Numbered from the stretch's first letter, positions 26,401 through 34,767 are shown. The stretch is DNA of 64,000 nucleotides from a bacterium (GCA_016124905.1 WGMV01000008.1:1-64000), one strand, 5' to 3'. A program made the numbers and translations. Notes: a model not told the origin generated them from the letters alone.

Positions 26401-27260
26401 CGGGCGGTGGCGGCCTGCTGCAACCCCCAGGCAAGTTCCCATTCAGCGTTGTGCGTATTGGTAATCAGATGCTGATCCATTTGCGGTTCCAAAAGATCAG
26501 TGAACCTGCGCGCATAGCGGTCGAATGGGTGCTGACCATGACTGATATCGTCGCGTATGATTCCGCCCACGACGCGCTTGAGCTGTGTGAGCGCTTGTGT
26601 TTTCAGGGCGTCCGCCATCGTGGCGGCCAGTGCCTTGGCTTCCGGTTCGGGCAATTCCGACGGTGTGTTTTCCTGCTTTAACGAGTGCTCGATACTGTTC
26701 TGGTAGGCGGTCCAGGCATGGCGGTTAAGCATGCCCTCCCATTTGCCGATCATGCGCAGGCAGTCGGTATAGGCTTCCGCCTGGTGGTTTGGGCCGCCAT
26801 AGCGGCTCGCTTCTTCCGCAACCTGCATCAGCGATTGCACCTGCTCGCGCGTTGCCAAATACAGCTGGCCGCGCAAATCGGTGCTATCCATGCCGTTGAT
26901 GGCAAGGCCATCCAGCTTGTTCCACCAGTTTCTCTGTTGTTTCAGCGTTTCTGCGTCAACAACAACAAATTGCACATAACCCTGCGGGTCATCCGGCGAT
27001 TCGATACGCACATGCTCCACATCCTTAAGGGCTTCATCAAGCAATGCCACGGTGGTGGCATGCTCGCCGATCAGGATGGGGCACATGTTCTGGATGGCGG
27101 CCATTACCTGCGGGATGTTGGATTGCCGAAAGGGAGCCAGCGCGTCGGTATCATCCATGTCCGGCAGGTGCAAATCGTAGGAAAGGCCGATGCCTTCGCC
27201 GAAATCGGTGCGAAGCCACAATTCAATCTGCGCGGCGTGATGATCGCTGATCGTTCCCAT
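26397..27260 (-). CDS. Unknown 287-residue protein
   Basis: No family recognised. Soluble, acidic and mostly helical, with no signal peptide or membrane segment. Trp/His-rich stretches occur near the middle (NRHAWTAYQNSIEHSLKQEN). The ATG is followed by a plausible folded N-terminal domain containing FGEGIGLSYDLHLPDMDD. It is convergent with the M48 lipoprotein gene; the two stop codons overlap by 4 bases. A 13-base tandem repeat lies upstream of its start. It belongs to the set of signal-less orphan proteins in this window. Confidence 0.7.
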   Translation of the reverse strand: MGTISDHHAAQIELWLRTDFGEGIGLSYDLHLPDMDDTDALAPFRQSNIPQVMAAIQNMCPILIGEHATTVALLDEALKDVEHVRIESPDDPQGYVQFVVVDAETLKQQRNWWNKLDGLAINGMDSTDLRGQLYLATREQVQSLMQVAEEASRYGGPNHQAEAYTDCLRMIGKWEGMLNRHAWTAYQNSIEHSLKQENTPSELPEPEAKALAATMADALKTQALTQLKRVVGGIIRDDISHGQHPFDRYARRFTDLLEPQMDQHLITNTHNAEWELAWGLQQAATAR

Positions 27261-27294
27261 AATGGCCGATCATATCAGCCTATTGCGACAATCC

Positions 27295-27356
27295 GGTTAA
27301 ACGGGCCGGTTAAACGGGCCGGTTAAAAGGGCCGGTTAAAAGGGCCGGTTAAACGG
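27295..27356. repeat. 13-base tandem repeat, about five copies
   Basis: Unit GGTTAAACGGGCC, copies starting at 27295, 27308, 27321, 27334 and 27347 (the last partial). Copies 3 and 4 read AAAA in place of AAAC. It fills the gap between the start of the unknown leftward gene and the 3' end of rsfS. Confidence 0.92.
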
Positions 27357-27362
27357 ATGTTA

Positions 27363-27767
27363 TCAGGCCATCTGCCCGGCAAACCCGCCAATATGCACAG
27401 GCCCGCGTGCCGGGCTTGCGGTTTCGCCACGGTCGCGCGGGGCAGGGGTGCTCGGGGTCGGAGCGGGCACGTCCCACATGCGCTCAAGGTTATAGAAGCT
27501 GCGCACTTCCGGGCGGAACAGGTGCACGATCACCTGGAAGCTGTCCACCAGCACCCAGTCTGCCGTGGCCATGCCTTCCACATGGGCGTCTTGCACGCCG
27601 TTTTCGCCGAGGGTTTTGTTCACGTAATCGGCCAGGCTTGCCACGTGGCGCGCGCTACGCCCACTGGCAATCACCATGTAATCCGCCATGTCGCTTTTGC
27701 CCTTCAGGGGAATGATGACGATATCTTCGGCCTTCTGGTTATCCAACGTCGCGGCGATCTGTTTCAC
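27363..27767 (-). CDS. rsfS: Ribosomal silencing factor RsfS
   Basis: Binds ribosomal protein L14 and blocks 30S-50S joining in starvation. The family core is clear: LDNQKAEDIVIIPLKGKSDMADYMVIASGRSARHVASLADYV, then EGMATADWVLVDSFQVIVHLFRPEVRSFYNLERMW. The 30 residues after ERMWDV are an Ala/Pro/Arg-rich tail. The start is a GTG at 27767 with GGAAAA upstream; the frame stays open about 30 codons further without a better start. In many bacteria rsfS directly follows nadD; here both point the same way but are 472 bases apart. Confidence 0.93.
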   Translation of the reverse strand: MKQIAATLDNQKAEDIVIIPLKGKSDMADYMVIASGRSARHVASLADYVNKTLGENGVQDAHVEGMATADWVLVDSFQVIVHLFRPEVRSFYNLERMWDVPAPTPSTPAPRDRGETASPARGPVHIGGFAGQMA

Positions 27768-28034
27768 CAGGTTTTCCGCGGGATTTCCTGTTTCGGAGGT
27801 TTTGCTGGAACGTTTGGCAACAACCTCTTTTTTCCGGCTAGATATAGGACATCTCCATCAATGCAGGGGTGGTGTGGGAAAGGCGCGAACGCGCGGTGCA
27901 AGGCCTGGTTATTGGAAAAGATCGTTGCCGAAGTAGCAAGCCAATCATCAAATCCGTATCGTCCCAAGAGCGGTTAGCCAATGCCAAGTCTTATAAGCCC
28001 ATTATGCACCAATTCGCCCTTTTTTGCCAGAAAA

Positions 28035-28065
28035 TTATCCACAGGGCCATGTTTTCTGTGGATAA
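28035..28065. promoter_or_regulatory. Inverted pair of consensus DnaA boxes
   Basis: TTATCCACA at 28035-28043 and its exact reverse complement TGTGGATAA at 28057-28065, 13 bases apart. Both match the strong DnaA-box consensus perfectly. They could be part of an origin, or a DnaA-titrating or regulatory site. Confidence 0.65.
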
Positions 28066-28102
28066 GTCAGCCGAAACCCCATTAGCCAATCCCTTCGTCG
28101 TC

Positions 28103-28122
28103 ATTCCAGCGAAAGCTGGAAT
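28103..28122. repeat. Short REP-like palindrome
   Basis: ATTCCAGC, GAAA, GCTGGAAT: a perfect 8-bp stem with a GNRA-type loop, preceded by CGTC. It has the form of a common alphaproteobacterial interspersed palindrome. Only one copy was seen in the window. Confidence 0.6.
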
Positions 28123-28199
28123 CCATCTGACCTCCATTCCTGCCAGCCATCAACCCTCTTGCCCAATCATCCCATTCCTTTATAAAAGGCCGCCTGTGC

Positions 28200-28273
28200 G
28201 CGGGTGTAGTTCAATGGTAGAATGAAAGCTTCCCAAGCTTTAGGTGAGGGTTCGATTCCCTTCACCCGCTCCA
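28200..28273 (+). tRNA. tRNA-Gly (anticodon CCC)
   Basis: 74 bases including encoded CCA. Acceptor GCGGGTG pairs with CACCCGC, discriminator T, D-loop TTCAATGGT, anticodon stem AAAGC/GCTTT with loop TTCCCAA, and T-arm AGGGTTCGATTCCCT. The last 34 bases are opposite the 3' end of the nadD frame. Confidence 0.95.
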
Positions 28274-28851
28274 GTCTTCCCCCGCATCGCCGTGGACGAC
28301 TCCCCCCGCCGCCGGATGCGCAGCAACGCCCAGCCACGTTGCTCCACCGCCTCCAGCGCCAAGGGCCGCTGAAAGCGCTTTAAGGCCATAGCCGCTTTGG
28401 CATGCATGGCGGTATGGCTGAAAGGGGCGCGGTCGAACACCAGCATGGGCACCAGCTTCGCAATCCGCCGCCAGCCTTTCCAGAGGTGAAACTGCGCCAG
28501 ATTATCCGCCCCCATCAGCCATACGAACCGCACCTGCGGGTAAAGCGCCGTCAGCCGTTCCAGCGTATCCACCGTGTAGCGCGTGCCCAGTTCCGCCTCC
28601 AGCCCAAGCGGCCGGATGCGCGGTTCCCCCTTCAGCAGCGCCCCGCAGGCTTCCAGCCGCGCATCCATGTCGGCGGGCGCTTCCGTCTTGAGTGGGTTAT
28701 GCGGCGATACCAGCCACCACACCTCATCCAGCTTTGCTGCCTTCAGCGCTTCCTTGCTGATGGCCACATGCCCGGCATGGGGCGGGTTGAAGCTGCCGCC
28801 CAGCAGCCCCACGCGCCCAGGCGCAAGCCTGCGTGCATGGGGCCTGGCCAT
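28240..28851 (-). CDS. nadD: Nicotinate-nucleotide adenylyltransferase NadD
   Basis: Makes deamido-NAD from nicotinate mononucleotide and ATP. The nucleotidyltransferase motif GLLGGSFNPPHAGHVAIS is near the N-terminus, with WWLVSPHNPLK, VWLMGADNLAQFHLWKGW and RYTVDTLERL as in the family. The canonical C-terminal SSTAIR appears as SSTAMR, but the frame then runs a further 16 codons (GKTGAGEGNRTLT at its end) antisense through the 3' half of tRNA-Gly before stopping. The ATG overlaps the stop of the mrp gene by one base (TGATG), so it is translationally coupled to it. Confidence 0.93.
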   Translation of the reverse strand: MARPHARRLAPGRVGLLGGSFNPPHAGHVAISKEALKAAKLDEVWWLVSPHNPLKTEAPADMDARLEACGALLKGEPRIRPLGLEAELGTRYTVDTLERLTALYPQVRFVWLMGADNLAQFHLWKGWRRIAKLVPMLVFDRAPFSHTAMHAKAAMALKRFQRPLALEAVEQRGWALLRIRRRGESSTAMRGKTGAGEGNRTLT

Positions 28852-29936
28852 CAGGCCGCCTGTTTCAGCGAAAGCGAAGCCGCAAGCCGTGCGGCCATAT
28901 CGGAAAACGCGCGGCTGGCCGCATGGTCCGGCTGGCTGGCGCTCAGCGGCGTGCCTGTGTCGGATGCCACGCGCAGCTCAGGCGCAATCGGCACCGCGCC
29001 GAGATAGGGCGCGTCATGCTCTTTCGCGGCCTTTTCCGCCCCGCCCTTGCCGAAAATATCATGCACCACGCCCGTGGCATCGGTAAACCCGCTCATATTC
29101 TCCACCATGCCGAGGATTGGCACACTCACCTTGCGGAACATCGCCAGGCACCGCACCGCATCCAGCACCGCCACATCCTGCGGGGTGGAAACAATCACCG
29201 CGCCCGAAAGCGGCACCGCCTGCGCCAGCGTCAGGTGAATATCCCCCGTGCCCGGCGGCATATCCACCAGCAGCACATCCAGGGGGGATTCCTTGCTTCC
29301 CCAACGCACGCCCGCCAGCATCTGCCGCAGGGCTTTGGTGACCATGGCGCCGCGCCACACCACGGCCTGTTCCTCGCCCACCAGAAGCCCGATGGACATC
29401 ACCTTCACCCCATGCGCCAGCGGAGGCACAAGCTTCTCATCCGCAATCTCAGGCTGGCCGGAAAGGCCGAACATCATCGGCATGGACGGCCCGTAGATAT
29501 CGGCATCCAAAAGCCCCACGCGCAACCCCTGCTTGGCCAGCGCCACCGCCAGGTTGGCTGTAACGGTTGATTTGCCCACGCCGCCCTTGCCGCTGGCCAC
29601 GGCAATCACATGGTTCACAAACGGCAGGCCCTGGCTGTTATATTCCGCAGGCCTGGCCGGTGCGGGGGGAGGGGGCGCCGCGCCTGCCACGCGTTGCGCC
29701 GTCAGCACGGCCGTCACCTGCGTCACGCCGGGCAAACGGCGCACGGCGGCCTCGCATTGCTGGCGCATCGGCTCCATATGCGCGGCTTCGCTTGCGGGCA
29801 CTTCCAGCGCAAACCCTACCTTGAAGCCGCCGCTGCCATCCGGCCGCACCACAATGCCACTAATCCCCACATCTTGTTGAACATGGGGTTTAACCACGCT
29901 ATGTAATGTGTTTAGAATATCAGCTTTTTCCACCAT
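28851..29936 (-). CDS. Mrp/ApbC/NBP35-family P-loop ATPase lacking the CPxC motif
   Basis: Iron-sulphur cluster carrier family. Residues 1-90 are the MIP18/DUF59-like domain, followed by a Pro-rich linker and the deviant Walker A VASGKGGVGKSTVTANLAVAL (about 113), then DADIYGPSMP, and LLVDMPPGTGDIHLTL. In typical members the segment after ENMS has CPxC, whose Cys pair binds the bridging 4Fe-4S cluster; here it reads ENMSGFTDATGVVHDIFGKGG with no Cys. The nucleotide-binding parts look intact, so it is not simply decayed. It overlaps nadD by one base. Confidence 0.9.
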   Translation of the reverse strand: MVEKADILNTLHSVVKPHVQQDVGISGIVVRPDGSGGFKVGFALEVPASEAAHMEPMRQQCEAAVRRLPGVTQVTAVLTAQRVAGAAPPPPAPARPAEYNSQGLPFVNHVIAVASGKGGVGKSTVTANLAVALAKQGLRVGLLDADIYGPSMPMMFGLSGQPEIADEKLVPPLAHGVKVMSIGLLVGEEQAVVWRGAMVTKALRQMLAGVRWGSKESPLDVLLVDMPPGTGDIHLTLAQAVPLSGAVIVSTPQDVAVLDAVRCLAMFRKVSVPILGMVENMSGFTDATGVVHDIFGKGGAEKAAKEHDAPYLGAVPIAPELRVASDTGTPLSASQPDHAASRAFSDMAARLAASLSLKQAA

Positions 29937-30022
29937 ATCCGCAGCGTCCCGGTCCCAAATAACGGGTTATTATAGGCGCATGGCGGCATATTGGCTAGGG
30001 TTTAGAGGGGGGAATACAGCGC

Positions 30023-31192
30023 ATGACATGGAAACCGGGCAACGGGCCGAGCGGCCCATGGGGTAACATGGGTGGAAGCGGCGGCGGTAACAATGGCGGC
30101 GGCGGTAATGGCCCCAAAGGCCCGCGTGGCCCGCTTGGTGGCGGTGGCGGTCCGCGCCGCACCCCTCCCAATACGCCCGATCTCGACGAATGGCTCCGCC
30201 GCGCGCAGGAGCGCATCAAGACGATATTCCCCGGCTCCGGCCAGACGCCGATCTACATCATGCTGGCCCTGGTCGTGCTGGTGCTCTGGCTGGCAAGCGG
30301 CATTTACCGCGTCGCGCCGGATGAAAACGGCGTGGTGCTGCGCTTCGGCCAGTTTCACCGCGTCACCGGCCCCGGCCTGCGCTACCATCTTCCCGCCCCG
30401 TTTGAGACGCTCTACAAGCCCTCCGTCACGCGCGTGCAGCGTCAGGAAATCGGCTTTCGCTCCGGTGGCCAGGGCTTCATGGAAGGCACGGTGCCCGGTT
30501 CCATCCCCGAGGAAAGCCTGATGCTGACCGGCGATGAGAACATCGTCGACATCAACTTCGAGGTGCAATGGCGCATCCGCGATCCCAAGGCCTTCCTGTT
30601 CAACGTGCGCAACCCGGAAAACACGGTGAAGAACGCTGCCGAATCCGCCGTGCGGGAGGTGATGGGCTCCACGCAGATCGCCACCGCGCTCGCCGAAGGC
30701 CGTCTGGATATCGAGGTCAAATCCAAGCAGCTGCTTCAGCATGTGCTGGACAGTTACCATTCCGGTGTGGAAGTGGTGCGCCTGCAAATGCTGAAGGTCG
30801 ACCCCCCGCATGAGGTGATCGACGCCTTCCGCGATGTGCAGACAGCCCGCGCGGACATGGAGCGCCTCATCAACCAGTCCGAGACTTACCGCAACGACAT
30901 CATCCCCAAAGCCCGTGGTCAGGCCGAAAAAATCGTGGTGGATGCCGAGGCCTACAAGTCCCGTGTCATCGCCCAGTCCGAAGGTGAGGCCGCGCGCTTT
31001 GCCTCGGTCTACAAGGAATACGCCATGGCCAAGGATGTCACCCGCAAGCGCATGTATCTCGAGACGATGGAAGAGATCATGCGTGGCATGCACAAGGTGG
31101 TGATCGACGACAAGGTGCAGGGCGCGGTGCCGTTCCTGCCGCTGAACGAACTGGGTCGCAAACCGGCTGAAACCAGCAGCGATGCGCAATAG
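30023..31192 (+). CDS. hflK: FtsH modulator HflK
   Basis: Membrane-anchored SPFH/band-7 protein that forms large cages with HflC around the FtsH protease and moderates membrane-protein turnover. The N-terminal 45 residues are Gly/Pro/Asn-rich, typical of HflK. One membrane segment at about 75-93 (IYIMLALVVLVLWLASGIY) is followed by the SPFH domain (VAPDENGVVLRFGQFHRVTGPGL, ENIVDINFEVQWRI) and a long helical region (AYKSRVIAQSEGEAARF). A GGGGGGAA stretch precedes the ATG. hflC follows 6 bases later, confirming the pair. Confidence 0.95.
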   Translation: MTWKPGNGPSGPWGNMGGSGGGNNGGGGNGPKGPRGPLGGGGGPRRTPPNTPDLDEWLRRAQERIKTIFPGSGQTPIYIMLALVVLVLWLASGIYRVAPDENGVVLRFGQFHRVTGPGLRYHLPAPFETLYKPSVTRVQRQEIGFRSGGQGFMEGTVPGSIPEESLMLTGDENIVDINFEVQWRIRDPKAFLFNVRNPENTVKNAAESAVREVMGSTQIATALAEGRLDIEVKSKQLLQHVLDSYHSGVEVVRLQMLKVDPPHEVIDAFRDVQTARADMERLINQSETYRNDIIPKARGQAEKIVVDAEAYKSRVIAQSEGEAARFASVYKEYAMAKDVTRKRMYLETMEEIMRGMHKVVIDDKVQGAVPFLPLNELGRKPAETSSDAQ

Positions 31193-31198
31193 GAGAGC

Positions 31199-32155
31199 AT
31201 GATGGATAACGACACCAAAATCGCATCGGCCATTGCGGCAGTTGGGCTGTTTCTTCTCAGCAGTTCGCTTTACATGCTGGATCAGACCGAACAGGCGCTG
31301 GTGGTGGCTTTCGGCAAGCCCATGCGCATCGTACAGACGCCGGGGTTGAAATGGAAAAAACCCTTCATTGAGGACATCATCCGCGTCGACCGCCGTCTGC
31401 TGGAATACAATGCCGAACCCAAAGAGGTCATCCTGGCCGACCAGAAGCGCCTGGTGGTGGATGCCTACATGCGCTACCGCATCACCGATCCGCTGAAATT
31501 CTACGAGACCGTGCAGGATGAGCGCGTCATGCGCGACCGCCTGAACACCGTGCTGGAATCCTCGCTGCGTCAGGTGATGGGTTCCGTCCAGCTGCAGGAT
31601 GTGCTCTCGGCCAAGCGCGGCGACATCATGCACCACATCACCGCCATCGTGAACAGCCAGGCCTCCGGTAAGCCGCTTCCCAAAAAGGTGAAGCAGGACA
31701 TTCAGGAGCAGGCAGGCGAAGCTGGCAAGCAGGTGGTGGCCCAGGCCGAGGATGACATCGGCGGCGGCTTCGGCGTGGAAGTGGTGGATGTGCGCATCAT
31801 GCGCGCCGACCTGCCGAAGGAGAACAGCGAGGCCATCTTCCGCCGCATGCAGACCGAGCGCGAGAGGGAAGCGAAAGAGTTCCGCTCACGTGGGGATGAG
31901 GAAGCGCAGAAGATCCGCGCCAAGGCCGATAACGAGCGCACCGTGCTGCTGGCCAATGCGCAGAAAAAAGCCGACATATTGCGAGGTGAGGGCGATGCCC
32001 AGGCCGCGCATAATTTCGCGGCCGTCACGCGGGAGGATCCGGAATTCTTCGCCTTCTACCGCTCCATGCAGGCCTATCGTCAGACGCTCTCTGTCGACGA
32101 CACCACCATGGTGCTGACGCCGAAGAACGAGTTCCTGCAATATATGGGACGTTAA
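31199..32155 (+). CDS. hflC: FtsH modulator HflC
   Basis: Partner of HflK. Single N-terminal membrane anchor (about 8-27), then the SPFH domain with EQALVVAFGKPMRIVQTPGLKWKKPFIEDIIRVD and ILADQKRLVVDAYMRYRITDPLKFYETV. A helical stretch EREREAKEFRSRGDEEAQKIRAKADNERTV follows, and the C-terminus contains FFAFYRSMQAYRQTL and LTPKNEFLQYMG, characteristic of HflC. GGAGA lies 6 bases before the ATG. The gene usually following, a DegP-type protease, is absent; the 3' end instead overlaps a convergent unknown gene by 4 bases. Confidence 0.95.
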   Translation: MMDNDTKIASAIAAVGLFLLSSSLYMLDQTEQALVVAFGKPMRIVQTPGLKWKKPFIEDIIRVDRRLLEYNAEPKEVILADQKRLVVDAYMRYRITDPLKFYETVQDERVMRDRLNTVLESSLRQVMGSVQLQDVLSAKRGDIMHHITAIVNSQASGKPLPKKVKQDIQEQAGEAGKQVVAQAEDDIGGGFGVEVVDVRIMRADLPKENSEAIFRRMQTEREREAKEFRSRGDEEAQKIRAKADNERTVLLANAQKKADILRGEGDAQAAHNFAAVTREDPEFFAFYRSMQAYRQTLSVDDTTMVLTPKNEFLQYMGR

Positions 32156-32910
32156 GCGGCGGTGGAGCGCGTCGGCGGCAGCAGATCGCCGGCGGCAAGA
32201 TGATCCAGCTCGAATCGGATACGCTCACGGATGTCTGTTGCGTTGCTGCACTCAATGATGGTGCGGTAATCCCGCGCCAGGGATGAATAGTCATGCTCAT
32301 TCAGCTCGGCTGCCGCGTCATGTGCGGCATTGGCTGCGGCAATCATGTTGAATTCATTACCCGGCTGTCTGCACAGTACATAGGGTCGCATTTTGGATTC
32401 GACATAGCGATCAGCCGCCAGTTCGTCATGCGCCTCAATCCAGGCTATACTGGCTTTGGCCAACATATCCAGCGATTGACTGAGGTCCCCCACGGGCAGG
32501 CTGCTTTGCCTAACGATGCTCATTTGCGAGGCTTTCATATGCGGGGTATTAAAAGCATAGGCCAGGAAGGCGGCATCCATGAGCGTCAAGGCCTGATGCG
32601 GCTGTTCAACCAGCGACTGGATCCGGTCAATCAGGCTTTCCACCGTCTGTGCGTCTTGGTGGTTATAATGCTCCAGAAACCCTTCCACCCACGTCATCAG
32701 TACATGCGGGGCCACGGTGCCGTCCGCAAGCACCGCCATCGGGCGCGGCGCGTCATTCACCATCGATTCGAGATAGCCGTTGAGCCATTCGCCACGGGCT
32801 TTGCCATCCAGCAGCATATGCCCGAGCTGACGGGCCGTTACCTGAAAGGATGACTGCAGGGCATCTTTACCCACATACTGTTCGAGCCAGCTGAAAAAAT
32901 CCTGTGACAT
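32152..32910 (-). CDS. Unknown 252-residue protein
   Basis: No family recognised. Soluble and mostly helical, beginning MSQDFFSWLEQYVG, with no signal peptide. AGGAG 7 bases before ATG 32910 decides the start; longer in-frame starts up to 32985 are less likely. It contains many short helices with regularly spaced Leu/Ala, which could be a helical-repeat fold. It lies at the convergent junction after hflC and its stop overlaps the hflC stop. Like several others here, it is an orphan inserted where a conserved neighbour would be expected. Confidence 0.7.
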   Translation of the reverse strand: MSQDFFSWLEQYVGKDALQSSFQVTARQLGHMLLDGKARGEWLNGYLESMVNDAPRPMAVLADGTVAPHVLMTWVEGFLEHYNHQDAQTVESLIDRIQSLVEQPHQALTLMDAAFLAYAFNTPHMKASQMSIVRQSSLPVGDLSQSLDMLAKASIAWIEAHDELAADRYVESKMRPYVLCRQPGNEFNMIAAANAAHDAAAELNEHDYSSLARDYRTIIECSNATDIRERIRFELDHLAAGDLLPPTRSTAA

Positions 32911-32996
32911 GCGATTCTCCTGAATTTCTCCCTGCTTATGCTGCCGGAACTTGAAGCTTTCATGACAGGCCTGTGAAGCCTGCATGACAAGGATAC

Positions 32997-34094
32997 CTAA
33001 AGATGCGTCACCTCATGCAGCTTCAATTCCTCGATCACATCGAAAATCGTGGCCATCTGCTCCAATATCACATTGATATCATTCACGAAATCAGCGGGCG
33101 TAAACACGCTGCCGCCCTCAAACCAGTTCTTATGGGTGGAAACCATCAATAGCAGCCGGTTGTCGTAAAAACTTGCCTGAATCCCCGTCCCGTCGATCAA
33201 TTCCTTCAGCTTCAGCATTCGCTCCATCATGCTGGTGGAAAGCAGGTAGCGCGCTTCCACCTGGTCGCTGGAAAACACCTCGAATTCCTTCTCGAACACC
33301 GGGTCCTCCAGCGCCACCTTCTCCAGCCCACGCTTGTCCTGCGCCCAGTTGAGCAGAAAGCTCGCATCCTTCTTCACCATGGTGCGGCCCTTAAACGGCT
33401 TGTTCATGGAAAGCCGCACGCAGATGCCGCCGAACACCAGGACGGTGCGCCGGTTCTTGCCGGTGCCTTCCTCACGCGTCAGGCGTGCTTCCAGCAGTTC
33501 CAGCGCCACGCCCTTGTGATCGCCATCCACATAATCTTCCTGATGCGTCTGGTTGTAATTGCCAATCAGCCCGGATGGCTCCAGCGAGGTGATGCTCATG
33601 CCCATGCCGCTATGGTCGAACCGGTAATCCTCGCCGAAAAACCGAAACACTGCCGGATATATCGAGGTCTTCACTCCCTTCTGATAGGAAATACCCGGAT
33701 ACACGCCCCAGCCCCACACCAGAAACATCACCACCATCGATGCCTGAAACAGAAACCCGGCTGCATCCGACGACTTCATATGGTCGAAAAACCAGTCGCG
33801 GAAGAACACGGCGGAGAAGATCACAAACCCCGTCACCAGCAACGCCACCCAGCAGCGCCACCGCATGCGGGTAAGCGCATCGATGCGCAGCATTTCGTAT
33901 TCATCGCAACGCGGCTTGATATGTTGCTCGTAATAGGGGCCGAATTCCTGCCCAACGCTTTTGACCAGATAAAAGTTGGGCGGCGTATCATCCGCAGCCG
34001 GTATGCCCCGCAGCATCAGCCCCAGAATGGAAAAGGGATTAAGCGCCGCGAACGACCGCCGTGTGATCAGGATCTGGTTGCTCCACCCAAGCAT
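32997..34094 (-). CDS. DUF3137-family membrane protein, LemA partner
   Basis: 365 residues with two adjacent hydrophobic segments at about 92-112 and 128-148 (WVALLVTGFVIFSAVFF, FLFQASMVVMFLVWGWGVYPG). These are followed by a cytosolic or periplasmic domain of beta strands and helices (VKTSIYPAVFRFFGEDYRF, VFGGICVRLSMNKPFKGRTMV). This layout and the position 6 bases after lemA match the DUF3137 group that commonly follows lemA. Function is not established in the family. Confidence 0.8.
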   Translation of the reverse strand: MLGWSNQILITRRSFAALNPFSILGLMLRGIPAADDTPPNFYLVKSVGQEFGPYYEQHIKPRCDEYEMLRIDALTRMRWRCWVALLVTGFVIFSAVFFRDWFFDHMKSSDAAGFLFQASMVVMFLVWGWGVYPGISYQKGVKTSIYPAVFRFFGEDYRFDHSGMGMSITSLEPSGLIGNYNQTHQEDYVDGDHKGVALELLEARLTREEGTGKNRRTVLVFGGICVRLSMNKPFKGRTMVKKDASFLLNWAQDKRGLEKVALEDPVFEKEFEVFSSDQVEARYLLSTSMMERMLKLKELIDGTGIQASFYDNRLLLMVSTHKNWFEGGSVFTPADFVNDINVILEQMATIFDVIEELKLHEVTHL

Positions 34095-34100
34095 GAAGGC

Positions 34101-34667
34101 TTACTTCAGCAGTTCCGCCGCGTTCACCGGCGCGCGGTCGGCCTCCGCCGCTTCATAAAAGGGCATGGTCTCCACATTGGCCATGCTGGCGATCAGGCTG
34201 CCGGGGAAAATCTGCGCCGCATTGTTCAGGCTCGTCACCGCGCTGTTATAGAAGCGGCGCGCCGCCGCAATCTGCGCTTCCACCTCGTTGTAGGAAAGCT
34301 GCGCCTGCATCATCGTCTGGTCGGCCTTCAGCTCGGGGTAATTCTCCACTGCCACCATCAGTTTGCCCATGCTGCCGCCCAGCGTATTGGCCGCGGCCAG
34401 ATATTGCTTCACATCGTCTGGGTTGCCGGGGTTCACATCGCGCACCACCTGCGCGCGCAGCGCGGTCACTTCCGTCAGCAGGTCCTTTTCATGCTGCATG
34501 TAACGTTTGGCAATGGCCAGGATATTGGGAATCAGGTCTGCCCGTTTCTTCAGCTGCACATCCACGGTGGAAAAGGCCTCTTTGGCCTTGTTGCGCCGCG
34601 TGATCAGCGCCATGTACCAGAAATACAAAAACGCCACGACGGCAACCAGCGTGATGATCAGGCCCAT
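34101..34667 (-). CDS. lemA: LemA family protein
   Basis: 188 residues: a short N-terminal membrane segment (GLIITLVAVVAFLYFWYM), then the helical-bundle LemA fold. It carries typical AFSTVDVQLKKRADLIPNIL, LMVAVENYPELKADQTMMQAQLSYNEVEAQIAAARRFYNSAV, and LNNAAQIFPGSLIA. A strong ribosome site, TAGGAGG, stands 5 bases before the ATG. It is probably anchored to the inner membrane with the helical domain outside the cytosol. It forms a two-gene unit with the DUF3137 gene; the role in bacteria is unclear. Confidence 0.93.
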   Translation of the reverse strand: MGLIITLVAVVAFLYFWYMALITRRNKAKEAFSTVDVQLKKRADLIPNILAIAKRYMQHEKDLLTEVTALRAQVVRDVNPGNPDDVKQYLAAANTLGGSMGKLMVAVENYPELKADQTMMQAQLSYNEVEAQIAAARRFYNSAVTSLNNAAQIFPGSLIASMANVETMPFYEAAEADRAPVNAAELLK

Positions 34668-34720
34668 GAAATCCTCCTAAGGTTCAGGCTGTTATAAAGC
34701 GTCATTCATGAAGAAAATAT

Positions 34721-34751
34721 AAAAAAAGGGCGGCACGGCGGCCGCCCTTTT
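34721..34751 (-). terminator. Rho-independent terminator
   Basis: On the minus strand: GGGCGGC, six-base loop, GCCGCCC, then seven T. The plus strand also has four T after the stem, so it could work both ways. It ends the transcript of the unknown gene at 34768-35814. Confidence 0.9.
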
Positions 34752-34767
34752 GATGCTTGTTGCATCC

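Larger units (their letters stand above)
27768..28199. other. 432-base gene-free gap between nadD/tRNA-Gly and rsfS
   Basis: No convincing gene. Within it are an inverted pair of DnaA boxes (28035-28065), a run of seven T bases before the first box, and a palindromic ATTCCAGC-GAAA-GCTGGAAT element (28103-28122). Frames open through part of it are short and have no family-like sequence. The position between two genes that are normally adjacent is notable. Confidence 0.6.

Noticed and set aside
27295-27356. Possible CRISPR-like array
   Set aside because: Units are only 13 bases and directly joined, with no spacers; a simple tandem repeat.
27764-27967. Possible 67-residue gene upstream of rsfS
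   Set aside because: Overlaps the rsfS start in another frame, has no ribosome site or recognisable fold; treated as part of the gap.
30002-31636. 544-codon open frame on the minus strand
   Set aside because: Antisense to hflK and hflC, which are unmistakable; no motifs of its own.
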